In this document: piece by piece, positions 8,378 to 20,500 of the stretch
Numbering within the stretch: the stretch's first letter is position 1
How the letters are laid out: each line of letters begins with the position of its first letter
Assembly (NCBI GenBank): GCA_016744065.1
Contig: JADGFA010000042.1
Coordinates: forward strand, 1 to 37,799
Direction: 5' to 3'
Length of the DNA: 37,799 bases
Source: Gammaproteobacteria bacterium
GTDB lineage: Bacteria; Pseudomonadota; Gammaproteobacteria; SZUA-229
Made by a program: the position numbers and the translations under genes
The notes under the pieces: model-generated
The model's database searches: none
What the model was told of the DNA's origin: nothing
Seen by the model: the letters and a program-made list of their open reading frames with translations, nothing else

Positions 8378-10579
8378 TTAGTTTTCTCTTGCACCCTCTA
8401 AAATCCAGTTAACAAATGTATTGTAATCATTGCCACCCAGAGGAGCAGCGCCAAAGTGGTGGTTACCAGTAGGTTTTAAGGTTAATAAACTATCTTCCGG
8501 GGTTGAAAAATTAATACGTTGGCGCACATTTTCATAAATACTCTGAGAGTTAGAAGGGGTGTCATAATAAAGAGGGACACCGGTGATGCCTCCTGCCTGA
8601 TGGCAGGCTGGAGCACAGTTAACCGATAGAATAGGTGCTATATCCGCATCAAATGTAATGTCCCCAGGGGTGCTGCTGGCGCTATCAATTATTAAATTTA
8701 ATTTATTGATAGTGCTGGTTTCAGTACCATTACCTACTGTCAGGCTGAGTTCATAACTTCCATCAATATCAGTTGTAAATATGGCCTGTATACCTGTACT
8801 GTCATTAATTACGGGATTACTGCCCGTTGGTGAGGCTGTAATGCTCCAGTTATATGTGTTGGCAAACAGACTGCTGGCAGCGCTCAGGTTGACCGGGCTG
8901 GGTGTGGTTCTGTCAGGCCCTGTTTTAGCTACGGGTTTGCCTGGTTTATGAATTAAGCCGTTAGCATCACCATGTGAAAAATTAGGTATAAAACTGGCGA
9001 GTATTTCGGGTGCATCTGAGTCCCAGAATTTTTCATAATTTAGTCGTGACAGAGGCATAATACCCCGGTCATAAACAAAGTCTTCGATTTGGCTGCTATA
9101 GGTTACAAATTCTGCATACGAGCTAAAATCTATATCCTGTGAATTTATTGGGTCTAAAGACAGGCCCAGATTACTGCCTCGTTTAGAGTGGCAGGATAAG
9201 CAGTAGGGTTTAATAACTTTAACAAATAGCTCATCTGTGCCTGCCGGGGGATTATTGTCCGAGAGGTCGGGTTGCCAGCCAGGAGGAACGTAGCTACCAT
9301 CAAATGAAGTGAAGGCAGGGTTATTTATATCGCCGTTATACCAGCCATTCATAACATCTATAATGAAATCAGCTTTCCATTCACCGTCTACACTGTTGTT
9401 CATGGTTTCAAATGTACGATAAATAATCTGATTAAACTGTTTTAGTTTTGTTTCCTGATCGTTGAGTGTAAAGCCTGGTTGATCTGAGAACTCAAGTGTA
9501 TCAACTTCAAGTGGCTGTAATTTTGCATTGGTATCGCCAACGCGTTGTGCTATTTCTATGACACCTGCACCAGGTAATGCAGCAGATGCATATGTGCCAT
9601 CTGTCAGCAAGGGGCGTGATGTTCCGCCGTGACAAATGATACATGTACCGGGCATGAATTTTTCACCACGACCATCAAGGTCTATTTTATGTAAACGTGT
9701 TTCATCTACAGATGCATTACCTGGGTCAGCTTTGTATGTATAGAACTTTGCAAATAAAGGGTCTGCACCATCACAGTCGCCATCCAGATCAGAAAACTCT
9801 ATGGCATTGGTGCCAAAGTGGTGTTTTTGTTTTTTATCAACTGCTGCGGTTAAATTTAATGTGCTGTATGGCAGGCCTTCAATAATATTAACCTGGTAGT
9901 TTTTGACATAAGCAGCCATGCATCCATTGTTTCCTTCACGGAAAACCATAATTCTGCCGTAGCCCAGATCTTTTGTATCACGAAAGACAATGCGTGTTTC
10001 ATCGGCCTGGCCAAAACCATTTTTATTAATAAACTTATTTAATGTGTCGCGTTCATTGTTAGGGTCTATTGCGCTGTAGTAAGCGGCTGTCCAGGCTGCA
10101 TTATTGATACGTGATTTATCAATTTGAATTAATGCATTACTGGCATCTCCTGAATTATTGTCTTCAGCGATTATTTTTCCACTGCGGTCAAGCAGGTAAA
10201 GGTAATTATCGACGGATGAGGTAAGAGAAATATTAATGCCACCAGCCTGGTTAAGAGTAAGTTCAAATGCTTTGTTACCGTTGTGTGTCTCATCCTGTCC
10301 GCCAGAGTTTGTCCAGTTTCCGCTGAGTTGGCTGGTACTGCTATCGTCTTTTGTTATGTCGACAGTAAAATTATCACTTTGCCCTGGACTAGCCGTTGCT
10401 GCAATGATGGTGTATTTTCCTACGGGCAAATTAACCTGCTTATTTACATAGAGTAAAAAATCGTTGGGTGTACTAATGTCAACTATTGCTTGCTGGTGAG
10501 GAGTGTCGCCACGACTGCATGCGTTAAGAGCTAACGCGGTTATAAATAAAATAAAGAGTGATGGTGAAAGTTTAAGCAT
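8378..10579 (-). CDS. lipoprotein with three c-type haem-like motifs and a PKD-like domain
   Basis: 733-residue predicted lipoprotein: signal peptide with lipobox LNAC (C21). Residues about 40-140 resemble a PPC (pre-peptidase C-terminal) beta-domain. Residues about 300-540 contain CIICH (C313-H317) and CLSCH (C460-H464), a layout like di-haem cytochrome-type proteins. Residues about 560-635 look PKD-like. The last 100 residues contain CAPACH (C655-H660), a CxxxCH variant, in a cytochrome-like segment. These motifs are seen; haem attachment is inferred. It is the last gene of a three-gene operon, 11 bases after the beta-barrel gene. It may be a surface or periplasmic electron-transfer or haem-binding lipoprotein. 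I cannot name a family for the whole protein. Confidence 0.72.
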   Translation of the reverse strand: MLKLSPSLFILFITALALNACSRGDTPHQQAIVDISTPNDFLLYVNKQVNLPVGKYTIIAATASPGQSDNFTVDITKDDSSTSQLSGNWTNSGGQDETHNGNKAFELTLNQAGGINISLTSSVDNYLYLLDRSGKIIAEDNNSGDASNALIQIDKSRINNAAWTAAYYSAIDPNNERDTLNKFINKNGFGQADETRIVFRDTKDLGYGRIMVFREGNNGCMAAYVKNYQVNIIEGLPYSTLNLTAAVDKKQKHHFGTNAIEFSDLDGDCDGADPLFAKFYTYKADPGNASVDETRLHKIDLDGRGEKFMPGTCIICHGGTSRPLLTDGTYASAALPGAGVIEIAQRVGDTNAKLQPLEVDTLEFSDQPGFTLNDQETKLKQFNQIIYRTFETMNNSVDGEWKADFIIDVMNGWYNGDINNPAFTSFDGSYVPPGWQPDLSDNNPPAGTDELFVKVIKPYCLSCHSKRGSNLGLSLDPINSQDIDFSSYAEFVTYSSQIEDFVYDRGIMPLSRLNYEKFWDSDAPEILASFIPNFSHGDANGLIHKPGKPVAKTGPDRTTPSPVNLSAASSLFANTYNWSITASPTGSNPVINDSTGIQAIFTTDIDGSYELSLTVGNGTETSTINKLNLIIDSASSTPGDITFDADIAPILSVNCAPACHQAGGITGVPLYYDTPSNSQSIYENVRQRINFSTPEDSLLTLKPTGNHHFGAAPLGGNDYNTFVNWILEGAREN

Positions 10580-10590
10580 TTAAACAGATC

Positions 10591-11457
10591 CTAAAAACGG
10601 GCGAGATAACTTAATGAAACAATGAGTCGGTTATAGCTGATATTGCTACTTACTTCAGATGAAATAGTGCGAGCAAATAAATCGACGGATTGTTTTTTTG
10701 CAAGTTTGACATTTAACCCTAAAGAGAGGGTGATTGTATCGGCGTCTACCCGATAGGCAATTTCGTTATTCGCGAAGCTTGGGTCTGACTGGATTTCATC
10801 TGCACTATCAAGAATATCGAGAACATTAGATGACAGGTTGTCTTCACTAATAATAGAAACAATATCACCACTTATATAATCCAGCGTACTGTAGAGCGTT
10901 GCTCGCTTTCCAAGTAGCAGGTCTGCATTAATAAACAGACGAATATCGCTGGTGTCATATACGCGACTTTCAGAGTCGTTTAATTTGTATGCCAGGCCAG
11001 TGCGCATGGAAAGCTTGTCGGTAATAGATTTTGCAAGCATGCCTTTGATATTAAATTGAGTGCTGTCACGTAAGTCCGTTTCAAAATCTAAAGTGGAAAT
11101 TTTTCCAGAAAATATATAGGTGGGCTGACTAAAACCGGAAACGGGTTTTAAGTTGTAATTTATTTCTGCCCCTATTTCACTATGGCTTAAACCATCGTAT
11201 TCACTAAACCCGCTATAATTTATGAAGCCATTGGCAGACGCAGAGTCGTGTTTGCTTAATCTTTTCTGGTAGGCAATAGCAAAAGAGGTGAGGTACGTTG
11301 AGTCGTCCCGTTCTTCTCCACTAATTAAAGAATTGTTAATGTTGTCATCACTGGAGAAGGATAAATCCAGGTCATAGTTTATTCTTGTGCCGGCTGTTGC
11401 TATGCCAGAACAAAGATATAAACCCAGATAAAATAGTTTCAGGTTATTTTTCATCAT
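10591..11457 (-). CDS. putative outer-membrane beta-barrel protein
   Basis: 288 residues with a signal peptide (likely cleavage near GIATA/GT). Many short amphipathic strands alternate with polar Asp/Ser/Asn-rich turns, and the C-terminus is LSYLARF with terminal Phe, as recognised by the BAM complex. It therefore looks like a small barrel of roughly 12-14 strands. The start overlaps the end of the giant repeat protein by 14 bases in another frame, so the two are translationally coupled. It is followed 11 bases later by the haem-motif lipoprotein. A role in exporting, anchoring or wiring the giant protein is inferred from position only. No specific family was recognised. Confidence 0.65.
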   Translation of the reverse strand: MMKNNLKLFYLGLYLCSGIATAGTRINYDLDLSFSSDDNINNSLISGEERDDSTYLTSFAIAYQKRLSKHDSASANGFINYSGFSEYDGLSHSEIGAEINYNLKPVSGFSQPTYIFSGKISTLDFETDLRDSTQFNIKGMLAKSITDKLSMRTGLAYKLNDSESRVYDTSDIRLFINADLLLGKRATLYSTLDYISGDIVSIISEDNLSSNVLDILDSADEIQSDPSFANNEIAYRVDADTITLSLGLNVKLAKKQSVDLFARTISSEVSSNISYNRLIVSLSYLARF

Positions 11458-11551
11458 TTAAATATTTTATGTTTTTTCTGGTTGTTATCAGAGTTATATA
11501 TAGCAGAAACAGGCCAGATAATATTAATGGATTCATGCTACCCACGCTGCC
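11444..11551 (-). other. C-terminal sorting/anchoring tail of the giant protein
   Basis: The last 36 codons encode GSVGS, a hydrophobic helix of about 17 residues (PLILSGLFLLYITLI) and a basic end (TTRKNIKYLNDEK). The preceding stretch has two cysteines (ACSDNIQDNC). This motif-helix-basic order matches protein-sorting tails of the GlyGly-CTERM/rhombosortase class, though the Gly motif is a variant. The exact CTERM family is uncertain. Confidence 0.55.
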
Positions 11552-14500
11552 GCGTTCGGCAGCGCAGTTATCTTGAATGTTATCAGAGCAGGCGTCTGTT
11601 TCACGGTGCGTCATAGTATTGGTTTCTTCAGGAATAGCCAGTGTTGATGGGTCAACGACAATACCGTTAACAGTACCATCAGCATCATTTGGGCCGCCAT
11701 CTTCTATGACCAGCTGAATACAATAATCAAAAGGCGTCAGTCCACTGGTATATGCACCACTATCTGCTTCAGGGCAACTATCGGGTGAGCCTGTGGCGCT
11801 ATATATATTGTTCGTTTCATCTGAGATAAATGATTGCCAGCCGCTAGCAGGTGAGTATTTTCTTATAACACTGTTTGCCCGAATACTGGTGTTAAGTGGT
11901 ATAACAATTGCGATATTATCACCGGGGAATAATCCGCTGATTTCAAAATCAAAGATGCCATTGTATTGAATGTAGTTGTCATCAGTAATGCTGGTTGTAT
12001 TTCCATTAATGCTGCCGTGATTACTAATATTATCTAAATTAATAAGTGGGCTGTGTAATCCAGATGCAACGGCAATTTGTCCTGGTTGAATAATAAGGCC
12101 TGGCCCAGTCTGTAATATGCTGGTGCTAATACTGTTGTTTAAACCGATTATGCCTGGCTGGTTGTAGCCATCCAGGTAATCTGGAATAAAATCACCGTCA
12201 CTGTCCTGTAGTCCTTCGGCGGCATCATCCAGTGTGTCATTATCTGTATCATCAGCGTTGGACAATATGGGCGCGGTTTCTTCAATTAATATGAATCTAT
12301 TTTTTGTAACGGATATTTCACCGTCTGAAACATCAACAGATAATTTGTGTAACCCCGCTGACGTTGTACTCATATCGATAATGAAACTGTCTACGTTTTG
12401 TGTAGGTGGTAGCAGACTGTTGCCGGTATTGATCCATGAATAGCTGTGTGTGTCACCAGGGTCTGTGACGATTGCCGTGATGGTGGCTGAGCCCTGATCT
12501 TTATACAGTGTGGTTACCGGCAAACCATTTTGTTCAGTAATAATATTTACAGTGGGTGTAATATTGGTTTCGACAATATGTAATGTGTGCTGAGCGTTTG
12601 CACCGGCAATAGCATTACTAATTGTGTCAAGGCTAACAACAATGGTTTCAGTGCCTTCAGAGAGCGCATCACTATTAATGTTTACATTGATTGTTTTTGT
12701 TATTTCCAGTGCATTAAATATAACGCTGCCGTTTACTAAATCATGGTCTGTATTATCGGCTGTTCCTGCTACGCTATAATTTACGGTTACAGGGTAGGTG
12801 ATCGCATTACCACTAATGGATAGCTTTATTTCTGCGCTAGTGCCTTCTACTGTTAATTGATCGGGATAAAAATTAATTAACGGAATGATATTAATATTTT
12901 GAGTCCCCAGGACAGCAGAGCCAAGCAGCCAGCTAATAATATTTACACCAGGGCGATAAGTATGGTTTCCACTGTGGGCTAATGTAACGCTGATATCGCC
13001 CTGAATAATAGTGGCGTTGCCTTCATCAACTTCAGTATAAAAACCGCTTGCATTCGCTGTGACATCCGCAGGAATAATAATGGTAGAAGCGACGAGAGGA
13101 TTGAGTCCATTATTTAATTCATCCTGGTCGTTTATTCCATCATTATCGTCATCGTCATCACAGACATCGCCGGTGGAATCCCCATCTGCATCTTCCTGAC
13201 CAGTGTTTGCTATACCTGGGCAGTTATCAATATTGTCAGCAACCGTGTCATTATCGAAGTCACCGTTGCTGACCAGTGTATTAATTGTTATCTGGTCGCT
13301 TTCATTACCATCCGTAACAGTCACGGTATATGTTTCAGGGCCATTGTAGCCAATGTCAGGTGTATAGGTAATGGAAATAGAATTTCCACTTGGACTGCTG
13401 GGGCTGGCCGTGCCATTTGCAGGTGTGCTTACACTCCAGTTAAGTGTGTCGCCATCTAAATCACTTGCACTGAGAGGGATTGATAAAAATGAATCAACCG
13501 TAGTGTTTATTGTATTGTTAATTTGTTCTCCTTCACTGATAACCGGTGCATCATTCTGATTGTTGATGGTAACGGTAACGGTAATTGAATCGGTATTACC
13601 TGTACCATCATCAACTTCAACGACAAAGCTATCGCTACCGGCATAGTCAGGTGTTGGGGTGTAGTTAATTATTTTACTGGTTCCGCTTCCTGTTGCAGTT
13701 GCACTACCATTTGTTGCCTGGGATAAAATGCTCCAGTTAATATTGTCTCCATCTGTATCGCTTGCGTTTAAGGTGAGCGCAAAAGCAGCGGGCGTATTAT
13801 CTTCAGACATGTTAACGGATGTACTCGCGCCTTCAGTGATAACGGGGGCGTCGGTTTGCGCAGCAATATTTACGTTTACGGTAATGGTGTCATTATTTCC
13901 ATTGCCATCACTAATACTGACGATGAAACTATCTGCGCCATTAAAGTCTGTGTTCGGAGTGTAGGCGATAAGTTTGCTGGCCCCATTCCCCGTTGCTGTT
14001 GCTTCGCCATTAAGTGCCTGGGTTCCGATGCTCCAGGTTATGGTATCCGCATCTGCATCAGTTGCATTTAAGGTTAAAGCAAATGCCGTGGGTGTATTGT
14101 CCTCAGAAATATTGACTAATGTGCTTTCGCCTTCAGTAATAATCGGCGCATCATTTTCCGGGTTAACAGTGACATTAACAATAGTTGTGTCTGTTATGCT
14201 GCCATCGCTTACCTGAACAACAAAACTATCACTACCACTGTAATTTAATGTGGGTGTGTAACTAATAACTTTACTGGCACCTGTTCCCGAAACATTTGCA
14301 CTACCATTACTGGCGGGAGAGCTGATACTCCATGTGATGGTGTCATTATCATTATCGCTTGCGTTTAATATCAGGCTAAATGCAGTCGGTGCACCATCCT
14401 CTGACATATTGATATTAACCACATCGCCTTCTGTTATTGCAGGGGCATCAGCAACCGCATTAATGGTGACATTCACGACAATGCTATCGTTATTGCCAGT

Positions 14501-17500
14501 ACCGTCATTAACCCCGACAGTGAAAGTATCGATGCCATTAAAGCTGGCAGTCGGTGCATATGTTATGGCTTTACTGGCGCCGGTTCCTGTTGCGGTTGCG
14601 GTGCCATTAGTTGCGGCGCTTATGATGCTCCAGTTGAGTGTGTCATTGTCATTGTCGCTGGCATCTAAAATTAAATTAAATGCACTGGGTGTGCCATCTT
14701 CCGACATAATCACGGGGACAGATGCACCCTGAGAAATAATTGGTGCATCACTCTGTGCGCCTATATTTACAGTGATATTTATTAAATCTGTTTGCTCACC
14801 ATCACTGACTCTTACTTCAAACATGTCTGTGCCATTGTATTGTGCGTCAGGTGTATAACTAATGGCTTTAGCATTACCCGTGCCGCTTGCACTGGCTGTT
14901 CCATGGCTTGCAACGGTTGAAATGCTCCAGCTTAATGTGTCAGATTCGGGATCGGTTGCATTGAGAGTTAAAGCAAAAGCAGTGGGTGTGCTGTCTTCAG
15001 ACATATTAACAACGGCGCTGACGCCCTCGGTAATAATCGGTGCATCATTGACCGGGTTAACGGTCACATTAACGGTTATGTTGTCTGAGTTACCTGTGCC
15101 ATCGGCTACATTAATAATAAAGCTGTCTGCACCATCAAATCCAGATGCGGGAATATAATTGATGACTTTGGATAAGCCTGTGCCAGAGGCACTTGCTGTT
15201 CCATTACCGGCCTGTGTATTAATAGACCAGGTTAGTGTGTCGCCATCGGCATCTGTTGCATTCAGTGTTAACTCAAATGCAGTGGGTGATGCATCTTCAG
15301 ACATAATAACGTTTGTGCTGGTGCCTTCTGTAATAACGGGTGGGTTAGCCACTGAGCTAACCGTTACATTAACCGTAATGGTGTCATTGTTGCCATTGCC
15401 GTCATTTACATTAACGATGAAACTATCTGCGCCGTTATAGTCAGTTTCTGGCGTATAACTAATGGCTTTGCTAGCACCGGTTCCACTTGCGCTTGCGGTG
15501 CCGTTACTTGCAGTTGAACTGATGCTCCAGGTTAAACTGTCGCCATCCACATCAGCTGCATTCAGCGTCAGGTTGAAAGGGGTAGGTGATGCATTCTCTG
15601 ACATCAGAACAGCTGTGTTTGCGCCTTCTGTAATAACAGGTAAGTCAGACTGGGCAGCAATATTTACATTAACGGTGATGGTGTCATTGTTACCGTTGCC
15701 ATCATTTACATTCACAATAAAACTATCACTGCCATTAAAATTAGCAGTCGGTGTGTAGGCAATGGCTTTGCTTAAGCCGGTGCCTGATGTGCTGGCTGTT
15801 CCGTTTGATGCGGGTGAGCTAATGCTCCAGATCAGGGTATCGCCATCTGTATCTGTTGCATTCAGTGTTAAAGCAAAAGCACTGGGGCTGTTATCTTCAG
15901 ATATATTAACGCTGGTGCTGGTGCCTTCAGTAATGACGGGTGTATCTGACTGCCCGGCTATATTTACGGTGACTGTAAATGTATCGCTATTGCCTGTGCC
16001 GTCATCAACACTAACAACAAAACTGTCACTGCCGTTGTAATTGACATTAGGTGTGTAATTAATAGCCTTGCTGTTTCCGCTACCCGTAGCAATGGCTGTA
16101 CCATTGCTTGCCGCAGAACTTATGCTCCAGTTTAATGTGTCTGCATCAACATCGCTGGCATTGAGTGTTAAAGCAAAAGCAGTAGGTATGCTGTCTTCAG
16201 ACATGTTCACTGTTGTGCCAGTGCCTTCGGTAATAACCGGTGCGTCAGCCTGAGCCTGGACTGTTACATTAACAGTGATGGTGTCATTGTTGCCATTGCC
16301 GTCGTTTACATTTACAACAAAGCTATCACTGCCATTATAGTTGGCTGTGGGCGTGTAATTAATAGCCTTACTGGCGCCTGTGCCGGATGCGCTGGCGCTG
16401 CCATTTGATGCGGGTGAGCTAATGCTCCAGGTGATGGTATCTGCATTTGGGTCGGTGGCATTCAAGGTCAGGCTAAATGCAGAGGGTGTTGAATCCTCAG
16501 ACATAATGACTAAGGTCGATTCACCCTCGGTGATGTTTGGTGCGCTTAGTGTTGCTGCAACCGTTACATTAACTGTAATGGTATCTATGCCGCCTGCGCC
16601 ATCACTGACCTGTACAATAAAACTATCCAGACCAATGTATGGGCCTGTAGGTGTATAGGTAATCGCTTTGCTTGCACCTGTGCCGCTTGCACCTGCTGTG
16701 CCATTTGATGCTGCCGAACTGATACTCCAGGTTAGTGTGTCATTATCAGCATCGGTGGCATTTAAGGTGAGCTGGAAATTAACCCCGTCCTGAGACATTT
16801 GAACACTGGTTGATGTGCCTTCAGTGATAACAGGTGCATCGGTCTGTGCTGCAATATTTACATTAACGGTAATAGTGTCAGATGTATTGCCATCCGTTAC
16901 AGACACAACAAAACTATCAGAGCCATTATAGTTTGTATTGGGCGTGTAGTTAATCGCTTTACTTGCGCCTGTTCCGGTCGCCGTTGCCGAGCCATTACTT
17001 GCCTGAGAACTAATACTCCAGTTGATTGTGTCATTATCGGCATCGCTTGCGTTTAATGTTAAGGCGAAAGCTGAGGGTGTATTATCTTCCGACATATTAA
17101 CCAGTGTGCTTGTGCCTTCGGTAATAATGGGTGAATCGGTTTGTGCCGCAATATTTACATTAACCGTAATGGTGTCAGATGTGCTGCCATCAGAAACGGA
17201 AACAATAAAGCTATCGCTGCCATTGAAGTTCAGGTCAGGAGTATAAGTAATAGCCTTGCTTGTTCCTGTGCCCGTGGCGCCTGCGCTACCATTTGCGGCG
17301 GCAGAGCTAATGCTCCAGGTTAATGTGCTGCCATCTGCATCGCTTGCATTTAAAGTTAAAGCAAAGGCGCCAGGTGTATTATCTTCAGAAATATTAACAG
17401 TAACAGAAGTTCCTTCCGTGATAACGGGTGAGTCTGCCTGTGCTGTAACGGTTACATTAACTGTAATCGTATCGACATTACCCGTGCTGTCACTTGCCTG

Positions 17501-20500
17501 TATGATGAAACTGTCTGCACCGCTATAATCAGATGTTGGTGTGTAGTTAATGGTTTTTGATGAACCTGTGCCGGTTGCTGTGGCACTGCCATTACTGGCC
17601 TGTGTGTTAACGCTCCATGTAATGGTTTCACCTTCTGCATCAGTTGCATTGAGTGTCAGGCTAAAGGGTGTTGGGTTAGCGTCTTCTGACATAACAACGG
17701 ATGTGCTTGTGCCCTGTGTGATAACAGGGCTATCGTTAACAGCAACAACCGTAATTCCCTTAAAGTCTATATTTGAAACAGCGCTGTTTGTATCGGTTAC
17801 CTGGAACTCCATACGGCGCATGGATTCAACCGGGTTATCAGATGTGTTGTGATAGGTGACGGCTTCCATTGCGCTTTCATAAATAGCAATGCTGGCGGAA
17901 TTACTTAATGTTAAAACACCATTAGATGTATTAAAGCTACAGCTCAGTGTTGTTGATGGGCAGGTTAAAACGTCCTGGCCATTTACATAATGACCAGAAA
18001 AAATAGTGACGGTAGCGGATGATAAATTACTGCTATCAATGTCAGTTATTGTGATGTTTGAATCAACCAGGGCCGGGGCATCATTTTCAGTATAAGTAAA
18101 AGCGGCATCAACGCCCGACATAACAGGTGCGTCATTAGCGCCATTAATCTGTAATGTTGTTGAATCATAAGCTGAGGATAAATTACTGGTATCACGTACA
18201 CGCATACGAATAGTACGATCACCCGTATTGGGGTTTTCAGAGGTGTTATTGTATGTAACTGCCTGCAATGCAGATTGGTAGGTCGCAATATTGGCGGTAC
18301 CAGAAAATGTAATTGTGCCCAGGCTATAACTACAGCTTAATGCGGTAGCAGGGCATATTAAAGTGTCTTCACTGCTTTGATAATTGCCTGAAATCTCAAC
18401 CAGCGCCTGGTTAAATTGAGTGTGGTCTGCATCAGATAAGCTAATGCTGTTGTCGATAATGACAGCAGAACCATTTTCACTAAAGCTGGCTATTGCATTT
18501 ACATTGCTAATAAGTGGTGCGTCGTTACTTGCGGCAACTGTTACGGTTTTACTGGCGTAGCCTGAGTATGTGTTGTTGGTATCCCTGACTCGAATTCTAA
18601 CGGTGCGATTCGATGTGTCCGGTGCATCTGAATTATTCTGAAAGGTAATGCTTTGTAGTGCGGCATCATAAGTAGAAATACTTGAGGTGCCAGAAAGTGT
18701 CAGTATGCCATTGGCGCTATTAAAACTACAGCTGAGTGCAGTGGCAGGACAGTTTAAAACATCATTCCCGTTACTGTAGTTGGCAGAAATCTCCATAGTT
18801 GCATAATTGAAACTGGTGTGGTCAAGGTCACTTAATGTAATAACGTTATCTACTGCAATAGCAGCACCATCTTCGGTAAATGCGCTGGTGCCAGAATACG
18901 AACTAATGGTAGGCGCATCATTTATTGCGGTGACAGAAATGCTTTTAGTTGAGTAGGAGGAGTAGCCGTTACCTGCATCACGAACCCTGACGCGAACAGA
19001 GCGGGTGCCGGTGCTCGGATCATCTGATGAGTTTAAATATCTCACACCCTGTATGGCACTATCATATGTAGCAATGGATGCGCTATTAGAAAATGTTAGC
19101 AGGCCGGATGCACTGTTATATGAACAGTTCAGACTGGTTGCCGGGCATACCAGGCTATCTTCAGTGCTCTCAAAGTTTGTTGTGAGCCCAACTGTTGCCA
19201 GGTTTAAATTGGTATCATCTAGATCGGATATTGAAATTGATGAGTCAATCAGTACCGATGATGCATTTTCGGTATAACTTGCTGTGCCAGTAAAGAATGA
19301 AAGTGTGGGGATATCATTACTGGAGGTAATAGAAATACTTTTGTAGTAGTAACCGGAATAACCGTTACTTGCATCTCTTAATCTTAAACGGACTGTTCGT
19401 GTGCTGGTGCTTGGATCATTGGCGGAGTTAATATATCTAACAGCCTGAATGGCGCTATCATAGGTTGCTTTTGTAGCTGAACCAGAAAGAGTTAAGGTGC
19501 CCGTGGTTGAATTGTAGCTACAGCTTAAACTGGTTGCCGGGCAGATTAAACTATCTTCACTGCTCTGGTAGTTGGTTGTTAATTGAATGGTTGCTAAATT
19601 TAAGTTGCTATCGTCTACGTCTGACAGAGAAACAGAGCTATCGACAGTAACCGATGACCCATTTTCAGTATAGTTAGTTGTACCAGTAAATGAGCTGACG
19701 GTGGGTGTATCATTAACGGCTGTTACATTTAAGGTCTTATATGAATAGAGACTGTAGTTGTAATACGTATCTCGTATTCTTAAGCGTATGCTCCTGCTAC
19801 TGGTTGTTGGGTCCTGGGAAACATTATTAAACTGAATGCCTTCAATGGCTGTGTTGTAATTGTTTTTTGAGGAAGAGCCTGACAGGGTAAGAGAGCGGGT
19901 GTTTGAGCCTGAGCAACTAATGCCAGACGGTAAGCTACCAGGGCAGACTAATCTGTCACTGCTTGAATAGTTGCTGGAGATGTATACCTCTGCACGGTTT
20001 AGATTACTGGAATCTGCCGTCATTGAAACAAAGGTGTCTATTGTTCTTGGCGTTCCTTCGGTAAAGGTAACGCTTGATGTGCTCCAGCTACCCACAACAG
20101 GTCGATTATAAACCGTGATGCTCTGGGTATCGCATTCAACTGGCCCGTCCCCTGTTGAAGCGCCATTATTATTTACCGGGTTACTACAGGCATAAAGCGT
20201 ATAGCTACCCGATGATGAGCTATTCCAGGTAATACCATTGGAGGATGTGCTGGTATTACCCCAGGTTACGTCGCCGTGGCTGGATGTGTTGTAATTATAG
20301 GTTGTTGCACGTTTGGCGTTATGTGTTATTTGCCCGGATTCTTTTATTGAGTCACTTCTGTATTCGTACAGGTTACCACCTGAAGCGGATAAATTATAAC
20401 CCGCATAGGTTGCACGACTGGTTGTGTAGTTATTATTAAGTGTGTATGACACATAAACCGTCTGGCCTTCATAAGGGCTTGAGTCGCTAACGCTAATATA

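Noticed and set aside
13276..17740. Regularly spaced repeats suggesting a CRISPR array
   Set aside because: The period is about 297 bp, the repeats are whole protein domains and no cas genes are present.
12234..19277. Many long plus-strand ORFs opposite the giant gene
   Set aside because: They recur with the 300-bp period of the repeat domains and use the antisense frame; they have no ribosome sites and their sequences mirror the repeat. They are shadows.
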